NCBI RefSeq assembly: GCF_042648805.1
Contig: NZ_JBHRXZ010000033.1
Coordinates: forward strand, 1-36,177
Direction of reading: 5' to 3'
Origin: Azomonas tarimensis
GTDB taxonomy: Bacteria > Pseudomonadota > Gammaproteobacteria > Pseudomonadales > Pseudomonadaceae
Length of the DNA: 36,177 bases
Shown here one piece after another: positions 8,557 through 16,417 of this stretch (within the stretch, counting starts at the first letter, position 1; every line of letters starts with the position of its first letter). The notes beneath the pieces are model-generated. The model saw only the letters and a list, made by a program, of their open reading frames with translations, was not told the origin of the DNA and did not search any database. Made by a program: the position numbers and the translations under genes.

Positions 8557-8682
8557 TTGTCGCCCATCAAAATCCATTCGCCTCTCGTCCTGCCCGGCGC
8601 CTCGCGCATCGGGCAAACGGCTGCGTGCGTGGCCGCAGGCTTTTCCTATTTTGGGTATTGGTACCGCCAACAGCGCGCCTGA
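8557..8682 (+). CDS. Aromatic-rich leader peptide of the DAHP synthase attenuator
   Basis: A 41-residue frame starts at a TTG eight bases after a GGAG ribosome-binding site (8545-8548). A GTG at 8629 would give a 17-residue alternative. Its end reads GFSYFGYWYRQQRA: six aromatic residues among eight (F29, Y31, F32, Y34, W35, Y36), counting from the TTG. The stop codon lies inside a stable hairpin (8675-8696) and 40 bp before a strong terminator. This is the classical layout for ribosome-mediated attenuation, in which a shortage of charged tRNA-Phe, -Tyr or -Trp stalls the ribosome and favours read-through into the biosynthetic gene. The aromatic run is seen directly; the exact start is uncertain because an ATG at 8552 in another frame also lies near the GGAG. 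Confidence 0.65.
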   Translation: MSPIKIHSPLVLPGASRIGQTAACVAAGFSYFGYWYRQQRA

Positions 8683-8696
8683 TACCCCACAGGCGC
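8675..8696 (+). promoter_or_regulatory. Leader hairpin overlapping the leader-peptide stop
   Basis: GCGCCTG (8675-8681) and CAGGCGC (8690-8696) form a perfect 7-bp stem with an 8-base loop. The leader TGA (8680-8682) is in the 5' arm, so a ribosome reaching the stop would melt this stem while a ribosome stalled at the aromatic codons would not. It is a candidate 1:2 pause hairpin. I could not define a convincing antiterminator by eye. Confidence 0.5.
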
Positions 8697-8721
8697 CCCA
8701 GATGGGTCGCCACCAGACAAG

Positions 8722-8761
8722 AAACCCCCGGTCGGCTACCCGCCCGGGGGTTTTTGTTTTT
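8722..8761 (+). terminator. Attenuator terminator upstream of the DAHP synthase gene
   Basis: AAACCCCCGG (8722-8731) and CCGGGGGTTT (8744-8753) make a 10-bp perfect stem with a 12-base loop, followed by a U-rich run that includes TTTTTGTTTTT (8751-8761). It lies between the leader peptide and the DAHP synthase gene on the same strand, where a constitutive terminator would silence the gene, so conditional termination is the natural reading. Confidence 0.85.
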
Positions 8762-8779
8762 CCACCGAGGACTATTTCG

Positions 8780-8911
8780 ATGAGCTACCGCCGCCCCAGC
8801 TATTGGCGATTCCGCCAGCCCAACCGCCAACCCTGTCGACCCGTTACCGCCGGCGCCCCGGCCAGAGGAATCCGCCATGAATGCTGTCCCCTGCTGCACC
8901 TCAGTCGCTGA
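8780..8911 (+). CDS. Small ORF overlapping the DAHP synthase start, possible second leader
   Basis: ATG at 8780 follows a GAGG ribosome-binding site (8767-8770) and opens a 43-residue frame, MSYRRPSYWRFRQPNRQPCR onward, that ends 32 bp inside the DAHP synthase gene in a different frame. It again has aromatic codons early (Y3, Y8, W9, F11) among many arginines. Its position after the terminator suggests translational coupling to the downstream gene or a second layer of charging-sensitive control. It may also be a chance frame in GC-rich DNA; there is no family evidence. Confidence 0.35.
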   Translation: MSYRRPSYWRFRQPNRQPCRPVTAGAPARGIRHECCPLLHLSR

Positions 8912-9950
8912 ACGTCCCGCCCAGACGCCCACGGCCCGTCGACGGTCCAGTGCCCCCCTGCCAAGCCCCGGACAACTGCGCCAGCGATTGCCGCTCTCGG
9001 CGCATCTGACCCATCAGGTCGAGACCAGCCGGCAGGCCGTTCGCGCCGTGCTGGACGGCGCCGACGAACGTTTGCTTGTCATCGTCGGCCCTTGCTCGCT
9101 GCACTGCCCCGACGCCACCCTAGACTACGCGGCCCGCCTTGCCGAGCTGTCTGTCGAGCTGGGCGACCGCCTGCTCCTGGTGATGCGCGCCTACGTGGAA
9201 AAGCCCCGCACCACCATTGGCTGGAAGGGCCTCGCCTATGATCCACAGCTCGACGGCAGTGGCGACATGGCCGCCGGGCTGGCGCTGTCCCGGCGGCTGA
9301 TGCTCGACCTGCTGGATCTGGGTTTGCCGATTGCCACCGAGCTGCTGCAGCCGCTCGCGGCGGATTATTTCGAGGATCTGTTGAGCTGGGCGGCGATTGG
9401 CGCCCGCACCAGTGAGTCACAGATTCATCGTGAACTCGTCAGCGGGCTCGACCTGCCGGTGGGCTTCAAGAACGGCACCGACGGCGGCCTTGCCATCGCC
9501 TGCGACGCCATGCGCTCGGCGGCCCATCCCCACCGCCATCTGGGAATGGATGCCGAGGGCCAGACAGCCCTGTTGCAGACCCATGGCAACCCCGACACCC
9601 ATCTGGTGCTGCGCGGTGGCCATCAGGGGCCCAACTACGAGGTCGAGCACGTGGCGCAGGCGCGGGAAACGCTGGAACGCCAGGGCATAGCCGCGCGGAT
9701 CCTGGTGGATTGCAGTCACGCCAACAGTGGCAAGGACCCCTTCCGCCAGCCGGCTGTGCTCGACCGAGTGCTGGACCAGCGCCTGGCTGGTGAGCGGGCG
9801 CTGCGTGGCGTGATGCTGGAGAGCAATCTCTTCGACGGCAACCAGCCGCTGGCGGCCCGACTCGACTACGGCGTGTCCATTACCGATGGCTGCCTGGGCT
9901 GGGAAGGCACGGCGCACCTGCTGCGTCGGACCGCGGCGCGGCTGGGCTGA
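8877..9950 (+). CDS. 3-deoxy-7-phosphoheptulonate (DAHP) synthase, class I
   Basis: The 357-residue enzyme condenses phosphoenolpyruvate with erythrose-4-phosphate, the first step of the shikimate pathway, in the cytoplasm. Class I AroF/AroG/AroH-type motifs are visible: VIVGPCSLHCP near residue 65, MRAYVEKPRTTIGWKGL near 105, IGARTSESQIHRELVSGL near 175, GFKNGTDG near 195, LRGGHQGPNY near 245 and DCSHANSGKDP near 280. Metal ligands expected for the family (Cys of GPCS, His of GGH, Asp of the C-terminal YGVSITD) are present. Length is normal. The start at 8877 follows AGAGGAATCCGCC. The isozyme (Tyr-, Phe- or Trp-sensitive) cannot be told from the sequence by eye, so no symbol is given. An aromatic-rich leader and terminator lie upstream; the gene appears monocistronic. 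Confidence 0.93.
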   Translation: MNAVPCCTSVAERPAQTPTARRRSSAPLPSPGQLRQRLPLSAHLTHQVETSRQAVRAVLDGADERLLVIVGPCSLHCPDATLDYAARLAELSVELGDRLLLVMRAYVEKPRTTIGWKGLAYDPQLDGSGDMAAGLALSRRLMLDLLDLGLPIATELLQPLAADYFEDLLSWAAIGARTSESQIHRELVSGLDLPVGFKNGTDGGLAIACDAMRSAAHPHRHLGMDAEGQTALLQTHGNPDTHLVLRGGHQGPNYEVEHVAQARETLERQGIAARILVDCSHANSGKDPFRQPAVLDRVLDQRLAGERALRGVMLESNLFDGNQPLAARLDYGVSITDGCLGWEGTAHLLRRTAARLG

Positions 9951-9955
9951 ACGAA

Positions 9956-9990
9956 CGACCGCCGGAACCCCACACGGGTGTCGGCGGTCG
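9956..9990 (+). other. GC-rich stem-loop after the DAHP synthase gene
   Basis: CGACCGCCG (9956-9964) pairs perfectly with CGGCGGTCG (9982-9990) around a 17-base loop. No U-run follows, so it is not a canonical rho-independent terminator; it may stabilise the 3' end of the upstream message or be an isolated palindrome. Confidence 0.5.
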
Positions 9991-10021
9991 CAAGGTGAGG
10001 GCCGTCCGACAGGAGCGCCAT

Positions 10022-10195
10022 ATGCAGATGCTCTCAACTTTCATGCGTCAACCCGCGGCCTGCCGCCCCGCTCGCCCTCTCCGGCTGGCCGCCCTTCTCG
10101 GCATGCTGATAGTGCTCGGCGGCTGCGACAGGCGTGGCGAGGCGCCCCCCGTGGTACCGCCCACCACCGCGGCGGCGGATGAATCGCGCGGCTGA
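10022..10195 (+). CDS. Small lipoprotein
   Basis: ATG at 10022 follows AGGAG with six bases of spacing. The 57-residue product has an arginine-containing n-region, a hydrophobic stretch (LRLAALLGMLIVLGG) and a lipobox ending at Cys35 (VLGGC), leaving only a 23-residue Pro/Ala-rich mature tail. It would be lipidated and membrane-anchored. Asp directly after the Cys (CDRRG) would predict inner-membrane retention by the E. coli +2 rule, though that rule is less reliable in Pseudomonas. No function is recognised. It is 71 bp downstream of the DAHP synthase gene and converges with the phosphatase gene, 13 bp away. Confidence 0.6.
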   Translation: MQMLSTFMRQPAACRPARPLRLAALLGMLIVLGGCDRRGEAPPVVPPTTAAADESRG

Positions 10196-10208
10196 CGAAA
10201 CGGCTTTT

Positions 10209-10913
10209 TCACGGGCGCCGCGCAGGCTGCCCGTGGTTCGAGGGCGTCTCGGCGAGCATCACCCAGTCGGTGGGCTCGATCACCCCAAGAACACTGAAGC
10301 GCAGATCACTCTGCGGCCGAACCACCACCGCGGCGCCATTGCCGATCGCGATTCCGGTGGACTCGCGGATATTGGCCGAATGTCCGAACAGCACCCGGTT
10401 CCCCCCGCCCGCCACCGGCTCGGACAACAGGGCGATTGAGTAGTCGATTCGAGCCTGGCGATCGGCCGGCTCCACATGCAGATCAAGCAATCCACCGCGG
10501 GTTTCCGCTCGACCGAAAGCAATGAGGCCCATGTCCTCATTGCGCGCGAAGGGGCTGACCAGAACCTCCGCGACGGGAATCTCGTATCGGCGGAACACCT
10601 GCCCGATGCTTTCGGCCATGAGTATCCCCTCCTCGGACAGCTGGATCTGCCTGACCCGTGGCCACTCCGGACGGTCGATGCCGAACCGGCTGGTCGCGGC
10701 ATGCCGGCAGTACACCACCAGCCCGCCCTGCTGCAGCGCCCCGATCAGCTCGGGCACCGCCAGCAACTCATCCGCCGGTAGTGGCGAGACGGCGCACAAC
10801 CCGAGCGCCAGCGCCAACAAGAGACGCAGGGGCCAGGCGAGCCATTGCCGCACGGCCAGAGCGCCACGGCAGGCGGGCGGAAGATCATCCTGGGGACTAT
10901 GGGAGATGGGCAT
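10209..10913 (-). CDS. Exported histidine phosphatase family protein
   Basis: The 234-residue protein belongs to the phosphoglycerate mutase-like histidine phosphatases. The catalytic block is VVYCRHAAT (Arg70, His71), with Ala replacing the Gly of the common RHG motif, as in many exported members. LSEEGILMAESIGQVFRR near residue 92 is the usual second motif, SPFARNEDMG follows, and GHSANI contains the second active-site His. The N-terminus has a long n-region and a hydrophobic core (LRLLLALALGLCAVSPLPA), indicating Sec export to the periplasm. Substrate is unknown. The ATG follows AGGAGG by 10 bases. It lies 108 bp downstream of the hybrid kinase gene on the same strand and may be co-transcribed with it. 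Confidence 0.8.
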   Translation of the reverse strand: MPISHSPQDDLPPACRGALAVRQWLAWPLRLLLALALGLCAVSPLPADELLAVPELIGALQQGGLVVYCRHAATSRFGIDRPEWPRVRQIQLSEEGILMAESIGQVFRRYEIPVAEVLVSPFARNEDMGLIAFGRAETRGGLLDLHVEPADRQARIDYSIALLSEPVAGGGNRVLFGHSANIRESTGIAIGNGAAVVVRPQSDLRFSVLGVIEPTDWVMLAETPSNHGQPARRP

Positions 10914-11021
10914 GGGGGGTGCGCCTCCTGGTCGGACCGCTCGCGGGTCGTCTGGCCCTGAAGGCAGCCAGCACTCGAGCGGCGTTGATCATCCCGCGAA
11001 TCGCGACGTGCGGGACGACCT

Positions 11022-13856
11022 TTAGTCAGCCGGACGACTGGGCAACAGGGCCTCGAGCTGCTCGAAGGAAAAAGGCTTGGGCAGCACCCTGGCGGCAATT
11101 TCGCCCAGGCCGTCGCCATACCCCGAGACGATGATCGTCTCCTGCCCCGGCCAGCGCTGCCGCACTTCGGCAAGCAGGTCCAGACCCGACATGCCTGGCA
11201 GGCCGACATCGGTGAGCAGCAAGTCGAAGGAGCGCTGCTCGAGCAACGCCAGCGCCTGCTCTGCCGAAGCGACGCCGACCGTCTGGTACTCCAGCAGTTG
11301 CAGCATTTCGCAGGTCAGCTCCAGCAGCGACGGTTGATCCTCGACCACCAGTACGGTCGGGCTCGCCGCTGACTCCACGACCTTCGCCGCAGCGCCGGGT
11401 CGACTCTCGCGGCTGCTCAGCAGATGTCTGATACGCCGGGCAAGGTCCTCCAGCCGGTAAGGTTTGCTGATCAGCTCCACGCCTTCGTCCAGGCGCCCGC
11501 CGTGGACGATGGCGTTCTGGGTATAACCTGAGGTGAACAGCACGACGATCTCCGGCAGCAGCCGCACCGCCTCGCGGGCCAGCTCCGGTGCGCGCATCGG
11601 GCCGGGCATGACCACGTCGGTGAACAGCAGGTCAACCGCCAGGCCACTCTCGAGAATGGTCAGCGCGCCGCGCGCATCGCTGGCGCGCAGCACCTGGTAG
11701 CCCAGCCCGGACAACTGGTCGATCACCGTGGCCTGCACGGCCGGGTCGTCTTCGACCACCAGAATGGTTTCGCGACCACCCACCACCGGCCCGGCCAGCT
11801 GCCGCGGGGGCACCACCTCTTCCAGAGCAGTGCGCGGCAGGTACAGCTTGATGGTGGTGCCGCTCCCTGGCTCGCTGTACAGGCGGATATGACCACCGCT
11901 CTGCCTGATGAAACCGTAGGCCATGCTCAGACCGAGCCCGGTGCCCTGGCCTTCGGGCTTGGTCGAGAAGAAGGGCTCGAAGGCTCTCTCAAGGGTTTCG
12001 GCATCCATGCCGCAGCCGGTATCGGACACCGCCAGCATCACGTATTCACCCGCGCCCACCTCGGGCAGCGCGTCGGCGAAGGTCTCGCCGAGCACCGCAT
12101 TGGCCAGCTCCAGCGACAGCAAGCCACCCGAGGCCATGGCGTCGCGCGCATTGATGGCGAGATTGAGCACCACGTTTTCCAGCTGGTTGGGATCGACCAG
12201 GGTGGTCCAGAGTCCGTCTTCCACCCGGGTACGCAGCTCGATGTCGTCACGCAGGGCGCGACGCAACAGGTCGTCCATGTTGTGCAGCAGGCTTGCCAGA
12301 TTCACCGGCGCCGGGTTGAGCGGCTGGCGACGGGCGAAGGCCAACAGCTGCGATGACAGCTTGGAGCCGCGCTCCACGGCGGCCGTGGCGGCCTCCACCC
12401 GGTCGAGCAGCGGCGCGTCCCCCGGCAGCGCGGCGCGCATCAGTTGCAGGTTGGCGCCAATTATCTGCAGGACGTTGTTGAAATCATGCGCCACGCCCCC
12501 GGTGAGCTTGCCGATGGCCTCGAGCTTCTGCGAGTGCAACAAGGCCTGCTGGCTGCGCTCCAGCTCATGGGTGCGCTCCTCAACCAGCGTCTGGAGATTT
12601 TCTTCCGAGCGTTGCAGTTGCTCTTGGGCGCGCTTTTGCAGGGTGACGTCATGACCCTGGCAGAAGATGCCGGTCACCACGCCCTGCTCGGAAATCACCG
12701 GCTGGAAGACGAAATCCACATAGCGCAGCTGTGCTTCCTGGTCACGCGCGCGCTTGACCCACAGCGGCGTGCCGCGTCCGACAAAGGGCCTTCGCGAGGT
12801 GCGCACTCGCTCGAGCAGGCGGGCAATGGTTTGGCCTTCATGGTGCGGGAAAAGCTGGTCGAACGGCCGCGCAAGCACCTCGCGATGGCCGGTCAGCTGG
12901 CGGAAGGCGCGATTGGCGAGCTCGACCCGATGCTCCGCGCCCCGGGTCACCGCGACAAAGCCGGGGGCCTGGTGAAACAGCCGATACAGGTGCTGTTGCT
13001 CGGCACGCACTTGCGCCTCGCTGGCCGCTCGCTGGGCCGCCATAGCGGTGATGTCGCGAATCAGCAGCGAGATGCCGACCTGCTCGCCCTGGTGATTGCA
13101 GACCACAGATACCAGCAGTTCGAGGACCATGGGGCATTCATTGATGTCGCACGAGACCTCCAGCAGTTGCGATTCACCCTGTTCGCCCAGCGCATCGAGC
13201 AGCGCCTCCAGTTCGTCGCTCCAGAACGGCAGCGTCCGGATGGATCGGCCAAACACGCGCTTTTCGTCAAGGCCGAACAGCTCCCGGGCACCGAGACTCC
13301 AGAACAGGACCTGCCCCTCGAGGTCGATGCCCACCAGCGCTTCCTGCACTGAATTGATGAAACTGGAGAGGTAATAGTCGGCGACCTGGGCGCGGCGCGT
13401 CGGCGCCTCCGCGCGCTGCGCCATGTTCCGGTTGGCCTGATCGAGGGTGGAGCGAAAGCGCTTGCGTCGCTTCACTTCGGCCTCCGCGCGGGCCACCCGA
13501 GCGCAGAGAGTGGCAGGATCCAGTTCGGTGATCGACCAGTAGGCGCCAAGCAGCGGGGCCACGCCAAGGCTTCGGCGAAACGCCTCCATGGCGCCGCGAT
13601 CACGCACGAACAGCAGCTCGCTGTTGGGCCAGCGTTGGCGTACCGCTCGAGCCAGGACGACCGGTCGGACGATCGAGGGCGCGAGAATCAGCACATCCGG
13701 ACCATCGGCTGAAGCCTCGCCCAGACGAACCAGCAAGGCCTGCTCGTCGATGAGCTCGCAGAGCTGCCCCTCCGCGGTCAGCAGCGTCCAGATCTGCACC
13801 GCCTGCGAGCACCCTGGCCGCACGGCAGGCGCCACGACCAGCAGGCCGGTCGTCAC
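11022..13856 (-). CDS. Hybrid sensor histidine kinase with two receiver domains
   Basis: I place the start at GTG 13856, which overlaps the upstream stop codon as GTGA; an ATG at 13892 would add 12 residues. The protein is then 944 residues. In order: a degenerate receiver-like N-terminus (VLILAPSIVRP), PAS 1 about 155-270, PAS 2 about 285-410, a coiled linker, HisKA with H-box GGVAHDFNNVLQII near 455, an HATPase domain with N-box NLAINARDAM, DTGCGMD and GTGLGLSMAYG near 640, receiver 1 with LLFTDVVMPG near 747 and receiver 2 with LLLTDVGLPGMSG near 880. Each receiver keeps the acidic pair and a phospho-acceptor Asp. No membrane segment is evident, so it is probably a cytoplasmic sensor. The ligand and any output regulator are not in the window; coupling to the dehydrogenase gene suggests a metabolic cue. 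Confidence 0.9.
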   Translation of the reverse strand: MTTGLLVVAPAVRPGCSQAVQIWTLLTAEGQLCELIDEQALLVRLGEASADGPDVLILAPSIVRPVVLARAVRQRWPNSELLFVRDRGAMEAFRRSLGVAPLLGAYWSITELDPATLCARVARAEAEVKRRKRFRSTLDQANRNMAQRAEAPTRRAQVADYYLSSFINSVQEALVGIDLEGQVLFWSLGARELFGLDEKRVFGRSIRTLPFWSDELEALLDALGEQGESQLLEVSCDINECPMVLELLVSVVCNHQGEQVGISLLIRDITAMAAQRAASEAQVRAEQQHLYRLFHQAPGFVAVTRGAEHRVELANRAFRQLTGHREVLARPFDQLFPHHEGQTIARLLERVRTSRRPFVGRGTPLWVKRARDQEAQLRYVDFVFQPVISEQGVVTGIFCQGHDVTLQKRAQEQLQRSEENLQTLVEERTHELERSQQALLHSQKLEAIGKLTGGVAHDFNNVLQIIGANLQLMRAALPGDAPLLDRVEAATAAVERGSKLSSQLLAFARRQPLNPAPVNLASLLHNMDDLLRRALRDDIELRTRVEDGLWTTLVDPNQLENVVLNLAINARDAMASGGLLSLELANAVLGETFADALPEVGAGEYVMLAVSDTGCGMDAETLERAFEPFFSTKPEGQGTGLGLSMAYGFIRQSGGHIRLYSEPGSGTTIKLYLPRTALEEVVPPRQLAGPVVGGRETILVVEDDPAVQATVIDQLSGLGYQVLRASDARGALTILESGLAVDLLFTDVVMPGPMRAPELAREAVRLLPEIVVLFTSGYTQNAIVHGGRLDEGVELISKPYRLEDLARRIRHLLSSRESRPGAAAKVVESAASPTVLVVEDQPSLLELTCEMLQLLEYQTVGVASAEQALALLEQRSFDLLLTDVGLPGMSGLDLLAEVRQRWPGQETIIVSGYGDGLGEIAARVLPKPFSFEQLEALLPSRPAD

Positions 13857-15013
13857 AGCAGCGGCAATCCGAGCAGGTTGCGTCCGGCCCACAGCTTGAG
13901 CAGGTCGGTGGTCGGCGACATCACGTGGCTGGCCCTGGCATCGCGCAGGATCTGCGCGACGCGGCTGTTCTCCCGGTAGGCCATGCCGCCGCCAAGGGTC
14001 ATCGCCTCGTTGGCCAGGAACACCGCAGTCTCTGCCGCGTCGGCCTTGCAGGAGAGCAGAAAGGGCAACGCCTGGGCTTCGCCCAGATCACCGAGGCGCG
14101 CCGCCTCGCGGACCAGCGCGCGTGATTTTTCCAGCGCCGTCCACATCTGGGCATAACGCAGCTGGATCGACTCGATATGCCGCAGCGACTCGCCCGAATG
14201 GCTGTAGCGTCGGGTGCGCAGGTGCTGTCCGGTGGCGTCCAGCGCGGCCTGGGCGATGCCGAGAAAGGTCCCGGCCATGGCCATGAGAAAGTACGGGGCG
14301 ACCACCTCGAACACATACCAGACCTGGTCCCCGGGCTCCCCCAACAGGTTGTTTGTAGGTACCCGCACCCCGTTCAGTCGCAGCGACCGGGAGGAGTTCC
14401 CGCGCATGCCGAAACCGTCCCAGGGCGCTTGCCACTCAAGGCCCGGGGTGTCTCGATCGACGATTACGCAGCTGAAATCCCCGGCCTCCCCGGCGATATC
14501 GTTGGCCACCGTAGAAATCACGTAGGAGTCGGCATGGCCGCCGCTGGTGACGAACTGCTTGGTGCCGTCGAGCACGAAGGCCTGTCCCTCGGTGCGGATG
14601 GTGGTCTCCGGCAGGTAGAAGTGGGCACCCGAACCGCTCTCGGAAAGCGCCAGGCTGGTGATGTGCTGCCCCTCGGCAATGGCCCGCAGGTAGCGGTTGC
14701 GCTGGTGCTCGGTGGCCTTGGCGGCGATCACCGCGGTGCCGACGCAGTGCATGCCAAAGCACAGCGCCGACGACGGGCACGCCTTGCCGATCACCTCGGT
14801 GATCACGCTCAGGCCGAGCAACCCCTGGCCGAGCCCGCCCTGCTCCAGGGGAACCTGCAGCCCGGTGAGCCCCGACGCGGCCAGCGCCTGCATGGAATGG
14901 GATGGCCAGCGCCCCTCCCGATCCACCTCCTCTGCCAGGGGTTCGATGGTGCTTTCCACCAGGCGTTCGACGGTCGCCTTGAGAGCGTTCAGCTTGGGGG
15001 TCAGGCCGGACAT
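13853..15013 (-). CDS. Acyl-CoA dehydrogenase family flavoprotein
   Basis: The 386-residue protein has the usual family length. Visible are the N-terminal helical domain (LAASGLTGLQVPLEQGGLG), the flavin-binding middle strand LALSESGSGAHF in the place of the common TEPxAGSD-type motif, DGTKQFVTSGG, and a C-terminal helical domain (MTLGGGMAYRENSRVAQILR). The segment after the last arginine reads DARASHVMSPTTDLLKLWAGR. The YEGT-type catalytic Glu loop of medium-chain enzymes is not seen there, so a different base or a non-beta-oxidation reaction is possible. The start ATG at 15013 is divergent from the RND operon. The stop overlaps the GTG of the hybrid kinase, which implies translational coupling. 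Substrate is unknown. Confidence 0.85.
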   Translation of the reverse strand: MSGLTPKLNALKATVERLVESTIEPLAEEVDREGRWPSHSMQALAASGLTGLQVPLEQGGLGQGLLGLSVITEVIGKACPSSALCFGMHCVGTAVIAAKATEHQRNRYLRAIAEGQHITSLALSESGSGAHFYLPETTIRTEGQAFVLDGTKQFVTSGGHADSYVISTVANDIAGEAGDFSCVIVDRDTPGLEWQAPWDGFGMRGNSSRSLRLNGVRVPTNNLLGEPGDQVWYVFEVVAPYFLMAMAGTFLGIAQAALDATGQHLRTRRYSHSGESLRHIESIQLRYAQMWTALEKSRALVREAARLGDLGEAQALPFLLSCKADAAETAVFLANEAMTLGGGMAYRENSRVAQILRDARASHVMSPTTDLLKLWAGRNLLGLPLL

Positions 15014-15235
15014 GGACAGTATCCAGGGGCGATAGATTTACAGAGTATCTGACGAACCCGAACGATTGTCGCCTCGCTTTTCCCTGCTTCGGAATTCTTC
15101 ATGACCGAAGGGGCGCCCCGGTGCGCTTAGGCGCACGGCCACGGATAACACCTCCTGAACGTGCGGCTGATATGCTTGTCGAGATGGATCTTTAGCCTCA
15201 TTCCGATGCGCTGCCCGGACTGCAACAGGTACCTC
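15014..15235. promoter_or_regulatory. Divergent intergenic region between dehydrogenase and RND operon
   Basis: These 222 bp must hold promoters for both divergent units. I see a GTGCGC/GCGCAC inverted repeat near 15121-15136 but no regulator gene and no confident -35/-10 pair. Short open frames here lack supporting signals. Confidence 0.3.
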
Positions 15236-16417
15236 ATGAAGCCGTTTTCGCTTTGCCGCGCGTGGCTCTTGCCCGCCGTGCTCGCCCTAGTCGCCTGTAA
15301 TGATGAACAACCCCAGCAGAACGACCAGCCTCCACCGCTTCCCGAAGTGACCGTGGTGGAGATGAGGCCGCAGCCGCTGTCGAACGTCCTCCAGGTTCCC
15401 GGGCGGGTACAGGCGGTGCGCACCGCCGAAATCCGCGCCCGGGTGAGCGGTGTCATCCAGCGCCGGCTGTATGAGGAAGGCACCGACGTGGAAGCCGGCC
15501 AGCAACTCTTCCAGATCGACCCCAGGGAAATGCAGGCGGCGCTGAACGCCGCCCAGGCGACCCTCGAGCGCGCCGAGGCGACCGAGACCAATGCTGCCCG
15601 GGACGTTCAGCGATACCGGGGGCTGGTGCAGAAACAGGCCATCAGCCAGCAGGAGTTCGACACCGCCGAGGCGCGGCTGCGCACTGCCCGTGCCGATGTA
15701 TCCCAGGCCAAGGCGGCCATCGAGACGGCCAAGCTCAACCTTGAATACACCCGGGTGGAAACGCCCATCGCCGGCCTGGCCGGTCGCGCCGAAGTGACCG
15801 AGGGCGCACTGGTGAGCGCCGCCAACGGCACCCTGTTGACCCGTGTGGAGCAGTTCGACCCGGTCTACGTGAACTTCTCGCGCTCCAGCGCCGATCTGCT
15901 GGCGCTGCGCGCCGAAGTCGGCGCCGGCACCCTGGAGCTGCCCGGTCGCGGCGAGGTGGAGGTCAACCTGATCCTGGAAAACGGCATGAGGTATCCGCAC
16001 ACCGGCTACGTCAATTTTCTCGCCATGACCATCGACGAATCCACCGGCACCGTGGCGCTGCGTGCCGAAGTGCCCAACCCGGACCGGCTGCTCCTGCCGG
16101 GCCAGTTCGTGCAGGCGCAGATCTTGGCCGGCACCCGCCGCGAGGGCCTTGCCGTGCCACAGCGGGCGGTCTCGGTGACCAACCGCGGGGGCAGCGTGCT
16201 GGTCCTCGACGAGGAAAACCGCGCCCGCAATCGCCAGGTGGAACTCGGTGACCTGCGCGGCGATCAGTGGTTGATCCGCGGTGGACTCGAGCCCGGCGAC
16301 CGGGTGGTGGTCGATCGCGGGCAGAGCGTCCGCGAGGGAGTGCAGGTCCAGCCGCAGCCGCTGGATAGCCAGAAGGCCGGCAGCGCGACGGCCACGGACG
16401 AGGCGGACAACTCATGA
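15236..16417 (+). CDS. RND efflux periplasmic adaptor (membrane fusion) lipoprotein
   Basis: I choose the ATG at 15236 (MKPFSLCRAWLLPAVLALVAC): it gives a proper lipoprotein signal with lipobox LVAC and Cys near residue 21; upstream in-frame ATGs would bury the signal. The mature protein is of AcrA/MexA type: barrel-lipoyl halves (VPGRVQAVRTAEIRARVSG; GTDVEAGQQLFQID), a coiled-coil hairpin rich in Ala/Glu (roughly 95-165) with YRGLVQKQAISQQEFD, then the returning lipoyl half (NLEYTRVETPIAGLAGRAE) and a C-terminal membrane-proximal domain (PGDRVVVDRGQSVREGVQV). It links the inner-membrane pump to the outer-membrane channel in the periplasm. Its stop overlaps the pump start (ATGA). Confidence 0.93.
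   Translation: MKPFSLCRAWLLPAVLALVACNDEQPQQNDQPPPLPEVTVVEMRPQPLSNVLQVPGRVQAVRTAEIRARVSGVIQRRLYEEGTDVEAGQQLFQIDPREMQAALNAAQATLERAEATETNAARDVQRYRGLVQKQAISQQEFDTAEARLRTARADVSQAKAAIETAKLNLEYTRVETPIAGLAGRAEVTEGALVSAANGTLLTRVEQFDPVYVNFSRSSADLLALRAEVGAGTLELPGRGEVEVNLILENGMRYPHTGYVNFLAMTIDESTGTVALRAEVPNPDRLLLPGQFVQAQILAGTRREGLAVPQRAVSVTNRGGSVLVLDEENRARNRQVELGDLRGDQWLIRGGLEPGDRVVVDRGQSVREGVQVQPQPLDSQKAGSATATDEADNS

Noticed and set aside
8101..8670. A 189-aa minus-strand gene
   Set aside because: The frame strings together antisense of the leader region, the repeat stub and island sequence; it is a chimera with no ribosome-binding site at its start.
9956..9990. Rho-independent terminator of the DAHP synthase gene
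   Set aside because: The stem is strong but is followed by CAAGGTGAGG with no U-tract.
12444..13352. 302-aa plus-strand gene
   Set aside because: It is antisense to the PAS/linker part of the hybrid kinase, whose domains are unmistakable; open only because of high-GC codon bias.
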